8,584 nucleotides of DNA from an uncultured Synechococcus sp. (GTDB lineage: Bacteria > Cyanobacteriota > Cyanobacteriia > PCC-6307 > Cyanobiaceae): NCBI GenBank assembly GCA_913050105.1, contig CAJWZN010000052.1, positions 1-8,584 of the forward strand, read 5' to 3'. A model generated the notes under the pieces. That model saw only the letters and a program-made list of their open reading frames with translations. It did no database searches and had not been told where the DNA came from. Positions 5,244 through 8,584 of this stretch are shown here, piece by piece (within the stretch, counting starts at the first letter, position 1; each line of letters opens with the position of its first letter). The translations under genes were made by a program, and so were the position numbers.

Positions 5244-6080
5244 GTGGCACGACAACCCCTGCTGCTGCGGTTCTGGGTGGTTCCAACCCTCACGCTGCTC
5301 ATGGCCGTTTGCAGCGTTGCCTTCTGGTGGCAGCAGCAGTTGCCTGCGCGGGTGCGGCGAGCGGCAGCCAATGAGGATTGGTCTGAATGTCTTCAGTCCA
5401 GTGAGCAGCTTCAAGCCCTGGGCTGGCCTGGGCAGCAGGTTTCAGCCGAACAACCCCTCTGCCGACGCCTTCAGGCTGAGGCCCTGTGGGGGAAAGGAGA
5501 TCAGCTTGCTGCTGTCCTGATCCAGCAACAGCTGGTGATCTCAGCTGGGTCCACAACCGGTGACGCTGCCCAACTGCAGACCTGGAGACAGAGCCTGAAA
5601 CAACAGGCATTGATCCGCTATCAGCAAGGCGATCTGACGGAAGCGCTCAAGCTGCTGAGCGGTGCTGAGCAATCTGCTCAAGACAAAACGCTCAGCGCAG
5701 CCCTCGAAGACAACTGGCATCGCAATCGACTCGAAGCGGAGCGAGCGGGTGATCTGGTGGGAGATCAGCGCTGGTGGGAAGCGCTCGACCGGCTCAATCG
5801 TTTGGATCACCCCTGGTGGCAACAGAACACGCAGGAGCAGCGACGAACCGTGAATACGGCCATCACCGCCCTCAGCTCAAGCGAAGGCCATCTCCAGCAC
5901 GGCACCGGCGAAAGCGATTTGATCCAGGGGGAATCGCTGAACATGGCCGTTCAAGAGATGCTTGAGCAGGGCGTGGAGGCCTGGACAGCTTTTGAAGCGG
6001 GATGCCGGAGCCTGGGGGGGAAAGTGCAAGAGGACGGTCCTGAAAGCTTCTGCAGGGCTGACCCCACAGCAGCGGAGTAA
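5244..6080 (+). CDS. Single-pass membrane protein with helical soluble domain
   Basis: No family is recognised. From GTG 5244 the product is 278 residues. Hydrophobic residues 6-29 (LLLRFWVV through AVCSVAFWW) form one membrane segment or uncleaved signal anchor. Charge flanking is basic on both sides, so topology is ambiguous. Residues 40-240 are mostly helical, rich in Q, A, L and W, and resemble TPR-type packing (AANEDWSECLQSSEQLQALG; RYQQGDLTEALKLLSGAEQ), but I cannot delimit repeats. Outside the membrane segment there are four cysteines (C49, C73, C254, C270). The last pair sits in a tail with C-x3-LGGKV and a second C 16 residues on, which would suit disulfides outside the cytoplasm. 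TTG 5226 and the overlapping ATG 5088 are alternative starts; none has a good ribosome site. It begins about 70 bp after the Hsp70 stop and is probably co-transcribed with it. Confidence 0.8.
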   Translation: MARQPLLLRFWVVPTLTLLMAVCSVAFWWQQQLPARVRRAAANEDWSECLQSSEQLQALGWPGQQVSAEQPLCRRLQAEALWGKGDQLAAVLIQQQLVISAGSTTGDAAQLQTWRQSLKQQALIRYQQGDLTEALKLLSGAEQSAQDKTLSAALEDNWHRNRLEAERAGDLVGDQRWWEALDRLNRLDHPWWQQNTQEQRRTVNTAITALSSSEGHLQHGTGESDLIQGESLNMAVQEMLEQGVEAWTAFEAGCRSLGGKVQEDGPESFCRADPTAAE

Positions 6081-6090
6081 GAACCGGTTC
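6081..6090. repeat. 10-bp perfect palindrome after the membrane-protein stop
   Basis: GAACCGGTTC begins at the base following the TAA stop at 6078-6080, in the 44-bp gap between the convergent membrane-protein and pyrR genes. It has no loop, so it would not fold into a stable RNA hairpin, and no T-run follows. It could be a protein site or chance. No other terminator is visible in this gap. Confidence 0.25.
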
Positions 6091-6124
6091 GCCTTCAACG
6101 AGAGAGTGCTTCAGCCAGGTGAAT

Positions 6125-6685
6125 TCATCCAGGGGGACTGAGGCGTCGCAAGAAGACACCTTCCTCCTCATCCACGTCGCGAAGCCGCAATTCAATGGTT
6201 TCGTTCCGACGCGTCGGAACGACCCGACCACAGAAGTCAGGCTGGATCGGCAGTTCCCGATGGCCCCGATCGACCATCGCCAGCAACATCACCCTTTGAG
6301 GGCGACCCCAGCTCTGCAACGCTTCCAGCGCCGCACGAACGGTGCGACCCGTGAAAATCACGTCATCCACCAGCACCACCTGACGCTTCTCAACGCTGTT
6401 TGGAAGTGTGGTGATCTGGGGCATCCGCGTGCCGATGCGTTCCAGATCATCGCGATGAAACGTGGGATCGATGGATCCCTGGGCGATGGGGTGTCCACTC
6501 AGGCGCTCCAACTCACGAGCCAACACCCGAGACAACTGCACCCCACGGGTGGGAATCCCCAGCAGCATCAGGCTGCGGCTGTCATCGACGGTTTCCAGCA
6601 CCTGGGTGGCCAGGCGGGAGAGAGTTCGGCTCAGCTCACGGTCCGAGAGGATCGCGATCCGATCAGCATCACGACGCTCACTCAT
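6125..6685 (-). CDS. pyrR: PyrR, pyr regulator / uracil phosphoribosyltransferase
   Basis: PyrR is a phosphoribosyltransferase-fold protein. In Bacillus it senses UMP and binds pyr-leader RNA to attenuate pyrimidine synthesis genes; many members also convert uracil plus PRPP to UMP. The 186-residue length is normal. Motifs are GIPTRG (residues 43-48), the IDPTFHRDD block (72-80), the PRPP loop VVLVDDVIFTGRT (103-115), MVDRGHRELPI (137-147) and GRVVPTRRNETIEL (153-166). All residues expected for PRPP binding are present, so catalysis is plausible. RNA binding is inferred by family and is uncertain in cyanobacteria. No pyr biosynthetic gene lies in the window and I found no PyrR-type leader site. 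ATG 6685 is preceded by a C-rich stretch with no ribosome site, which is unusual. It converges on the membrane-protein gene and diverges from gpmI. Confidence 0.95.
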   Translation of the reverse strand: MSERRDADRIAILSDRELSRTLSRLATQVLETVDDSRSLMLLGIPTRGVQLSRVLARELERLSGHPIAQGSIDPTFHRDDLERIGTRMPQITTLPNSVEKRQVVLVDDVIFTGRTVRAALEALQSWGRPQRVMLLAMVDRGHRELPIQPDFCGRVVPTRRNETIELRLRDVDEEEGVFLRRLSPPG

Positions 6686-6792
6686 GGGGAGGCGGGGGTG
6701 TGGGTGTTCCCAGAAATGGGCTGCCTGAAGGCAGATGGAGCGTTAGGTTGAATCTGCAAAAGTCCTTAAGAACCGACGCAAGTGGGGGGTAT
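6686..6792. promoter_or_regulatory. Divergent pyrR-gpmI intergenic region
   Basis: This 107-bp region must hold promoters for two divergent genes if gpmI starts at GTG 6793. It contains a G-rich tract on the plus strand (6686-6704), a hairpin CTGCC (6721-6725)/GGCAG (6730-6734), and an overlapping inverted repeat GCAGAT (6731-6736)/ATCTGC (6752-6757). The two stems share bases and cannot form together. A possible rightward promoter is TTAGGT (6743-6748) with TTAAGA 17 bp on (6766-6771), a poor match to consensus. Promoter positions are therefore not established. Confidence 0.4.
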
Positions 6793-8424
6793 GTGGACAA
6801 CAGCAGTTCCAACGGTTCAGGGCGAAAAGGGGGAATTGCACCTGTCGTACTGACCATTCTGGACGGTTGGGGCCATCGAAACGACGCAGAGCACAACGCC
6901 ATTCGTCAGAGCGATACCCCGGTGATGGAGGCTCTCTGGCATGCCTACCCACACACACTGATCGAAGCCAGTGGCTCCCATGTGGGTCTGCCGGATCAGC
7001 AGATGGGCAACTCCGAGGTGGGGCACCTCACCATCGGCGCTGGGCGAATTATTCGCCAGGAGCTGGTGCGAATCAGCGACACCGTTCGCAACGAGCAACT
7101 CAAAACCACCAAAGTGCTGGAGGAGCTTGCCGAACGGATGGTGAGCAGTGACGGCACCCTGCACCTGCTGGGGCTCTGCTCCGACGGCGGCGTCCACAGC
7201 CACGTCGACCATCTGTGCGGACTGATCCGCTGGGCTGCTGGTGCAGGCATTCGCAAGCTGGCCGTTCATGCCGTGACCGACGGTCGCGACACCCCGACAC
7301 AAAGCGCCTGGGGATATGTCCACGCCGTTGAGACTGCGATCGCTGAAACCGGCGTGGGCGAATTAGCGAGCCTCTGCGGCCGTTACTGGGCCATGGACCG
7401 GGACAAACGTTGGGAGCGCACTGAGAAGGCCTACAACCTCTACACCGATCCGACATTTCCTTTGGCTGAGCAGAGCCCCCGAGAACTGCTGGAAGCCAGT
7501 TACGCCTCGGGGGTTACGGACGAATTTCTTGAACCCGTGCGACTGAGTCAGGCCGTCATGCAGGACGGGGACAGCGTTCTCATGTTCAATTTCCGTCCCG
7601 ACCGGGCCCGCCAGATCGTGCAGACCCTCTGTTTGCCGAACTTCGACGACTTTGAGCGCCGGCACATCCCTGCATTGGATCTGGTCACCTTCACCCAGGT
7701 AGAGCAGGGCCTGCCAGTGGCTGTGGCATTCCCCCCCGAACCCCTGAACGACTTACTGGGCCAGGTTGTCTCAAATGCCGGATTACGCCAGTACCGAACT
7801 GCAGAAACCGAGAAATATCCCCACGTGACTTATTTCATGAACGGGGGAATCGAACAGCCCCTGCCAGGGGAAGAGCGTCACCTCGTGCCTTCACCTCGGG
7901 TCGCCACTTATGACCTGTCCCCAGCTATGTCGGCCGATCAACTCACCGAAAGCTGCATCGCCGCCATCGACGAAGGGACCTACAGCCTGATCGTGATCAA
8001 CTACGCCAACCCCGACATGGTGGGGCACACCGGCGTGATGGATGCAGCCAAAGAAGCCATCGCCACGGTGGATGTCTGCATCGGTCGTTTGCTGGATGCT
8101 GTGGGCCGGCGGGGCGGCACCATGCTGATCACCGCCGATCACGGCAATGCTGAGTTGATGCAAGGGCCAGACGGTCAAGCCTGGACTGCTCACACCACAA
8201 ATCCGGTTCCCTGCATTCTTGTTGAAGGGGAACAGCGGAAGTTGATTGGGCATGGCAACGACATATCCCTCCGAAGCGATGGAGGTCTCGCCGACATTGC
8301 TCCAACCCTGCTCCAGATTCTCAACCTTGACCAACCAGCAGCGATGACAGGCCGTAGCCTGATCGAGCCCGTTTCGAACATCGATACGGCTCCGATGACC
8401 GCCCGCCTTCCTCAGCCCGTTTGA
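6793..8424 (+). CDS. gpmI: 2,3-bisphosphoglycerate-independent phosphoglycerate mutase
   Basis: This is the cofactor-independent, metal-dependent enzyme that interconverts 3- and 2-phosphoglycerate in lower glycolysis, linking Calvin-cycle output to phosphoenolpyruvate. With GTG 6793 it has 543 residues, close to cyanobacterial members. Visible active-site pieces are the metal aspartate in TILDGWG (21-27), the catalytic serine in GNSEVGH (S74), SDGGVHSH (130-137), VTDGRDTP (161-168), FNFRPDRARQ (265-274), AETEKYPHVTYF (337-348), NPDMVGHTG (406-414) and ITADHGNAE (446-454). GTG 6793 has a G-run at 6784-6789 as a close ribosome site. GTG 6700 in the same frame has GGAGG at an ideal 7-base spacing and would add 31 residues, but would leave only 14 bp to pyrR. 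The stop overlaps the secG ATG by one base, implying translational coupling. Confidence 0.96.
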   Translation: MDNSSSNGSGRKGGIAPVVLTILDGWGHRNDAEHNAIRQSDTPVMEALWHAYPHTLIEASGSHVGLPDQQMGNSEVGHLTIGAGRIIRQELVRISDTVRNEQLKTTKVLEELAERMVSSDGTLHLLGLCSDGGVHSHVDHLCGLIRWAAGAGIRKLAVHAVTDGRDTPTQSAWGYVHAVETAIAETGVGELASLCGRYWAMDRDKRWERTEKAYNLYTDPTFPLAEQSPRELLEASYASGVTDEFLEPVRLSQAVMQDGDSVLMFNFRPDRARQIVQTLCLPNFDDFERRHIPALDLVTFTQVEQGLPVAVAFPPEPLNDLLGQVVSNAGLRQYRTAETEKYPHVTYFMNGGIEQPLPGEERHLVPSPRVATYDLSPAMSADQLTESCIAAIDEGTYSLIVINYANPDMVGHTGVMDAAKEAIATVDVCIGRLLDAVGRRGGTMLITADHGNAELMQGPDGQAWTAHTTNPVPCILVEGEQRKLIGHGNDISLRSDGGLADIAPTLLQILNLDQPAAMTGRSLIEPVSNIDTAPMTARLPQPV

Positions 8425-8584
8425 TGCTCACTTCAATTCTGTCCTGGGCCTGGATCGGCAGTGGTGTTCTGCTGATCGTTCTGGTTTTGCTTCACAGCCC
8501 CAAAGCCGGCATGGGAGGGCTTGCCGCGAGCGGTAGCTCCATGTTCAGCAGCTCCAGCAGTGCAGAAGCAACACTGAATCGCAT
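8424..8584 (+). CDS. secG: Preprotein translocase subunit SecG, partial at right edge
   Basis: SecG is the small membrane subunit that assists SecYE in protein export across, and in cyanobacteria also into, the plasma and thylakoid membranes. Only the first 53 codons are present. They show one hydrophobic segment (about residues 5-22, WAWIGSGVLLIVLVLL) followed by HSPKAGMGGLAASG, a serine-rich stretch SSMFSSSSSAEA and TLNR, matching the SecG pattern of a first helix, a glycine-rich loop and F-x-SS-AE-x-LNR. The second membrane helix lies beyond the window. The start ATG 8424 overlaps the gpmI stop (TGATG), so translation is probably coupled. This gpmI-secG order is familiar in marine Synechococcus, where the chaperonin genes groES-groEL commonly follow; that part is outside the window. 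Confidence 0.93.
   Translation, partial: MLTSILSWAWIGSGVLLIVLVLLHSPKAGMGGLAASGSSMFSSSSSAEATLNR

Noticed and set aside
6119..6751. Plus-strand open frame of 210 codons opposite pyrR
   Set aside because: pyrR on the other strand has all family motifs; this frame is a shadow with H/Q-rich translation.
7336..7343. GCGATCGC, the HIP1 octamer abundant in many cyanobacteria
   Set aside because: I noticed only this copy, inside gpmI; a single copy is no sign of enrichment and fits a marine lineage lacking HIP1 abundance.

Overview
The window looks like chromosomal core-genome DNA from a marine picocyanobacterium, most probably a Synechococcus (alpha-cyanobacterial clade). The basis is a set of cyanobacterial families (DUF2811, DUF1818, a short cyanobacterial-type RpoZ), the gpmI-secG pair, tight gene packing with 1 to 60 bp gaps, frequent GTG/TTG starts, and a fairly high GC content judged by eye. 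The exact species cannot be read from the window. I see no tRNA or rRNA gene, insertion sequence, CRISPR array, integrase or other sign of recent transfer.

Left part (1-2043, + strand): murD (peptidoglycan precursor ligase) is followed 12 bp later by a PUA-fold EVE-domain protein. A fragment of another gene enters at the left edge, but its strand cannot be decided. Middle-left (2044-3542, - strand): transcribed leftward, the order is a 94-residue unidentified protein, rpoZ (RNA polymerase omega), a DUF1818 protein, a 287-bp stretch without a convincing gene, then a DUF2811 protein. The 287-bp stretch holds a pair of cyanobacterial-type DnaA-box sequences in inverted orientation and two tandem hairpins, so it is the most structured non-coding part of the window.

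Middle-right (3605-6080, + strand): a divergent pair of genes begins 62 bp from the 94-residue gene. The first encodes an atypical Hsp70 with a complete actin-like ATPase domain but a short C-terminal part lacking room for the helical lid. The second encodes a single-pass membrane protein with a helical, probably repeat-like soluble domain and paired cysteines. Together they suggest a membrane-linked chaperone unit, which is the best candidate here for something little described.

Right part (6125-8584): pyrR on the - strand converges on the membrane-protein gene and diverges from gpmI (cofactor-independent phosphoglycerate mutase). gpmI overlaps secG by one base (TGATG), and secG runs off the right edge. 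Most gene identities are secure from motifs. The start codons of several genes (DUF1818, DUF2811, the Hsp70, the membrane protein, gpmI) are debatable and are discussed entry by entry.
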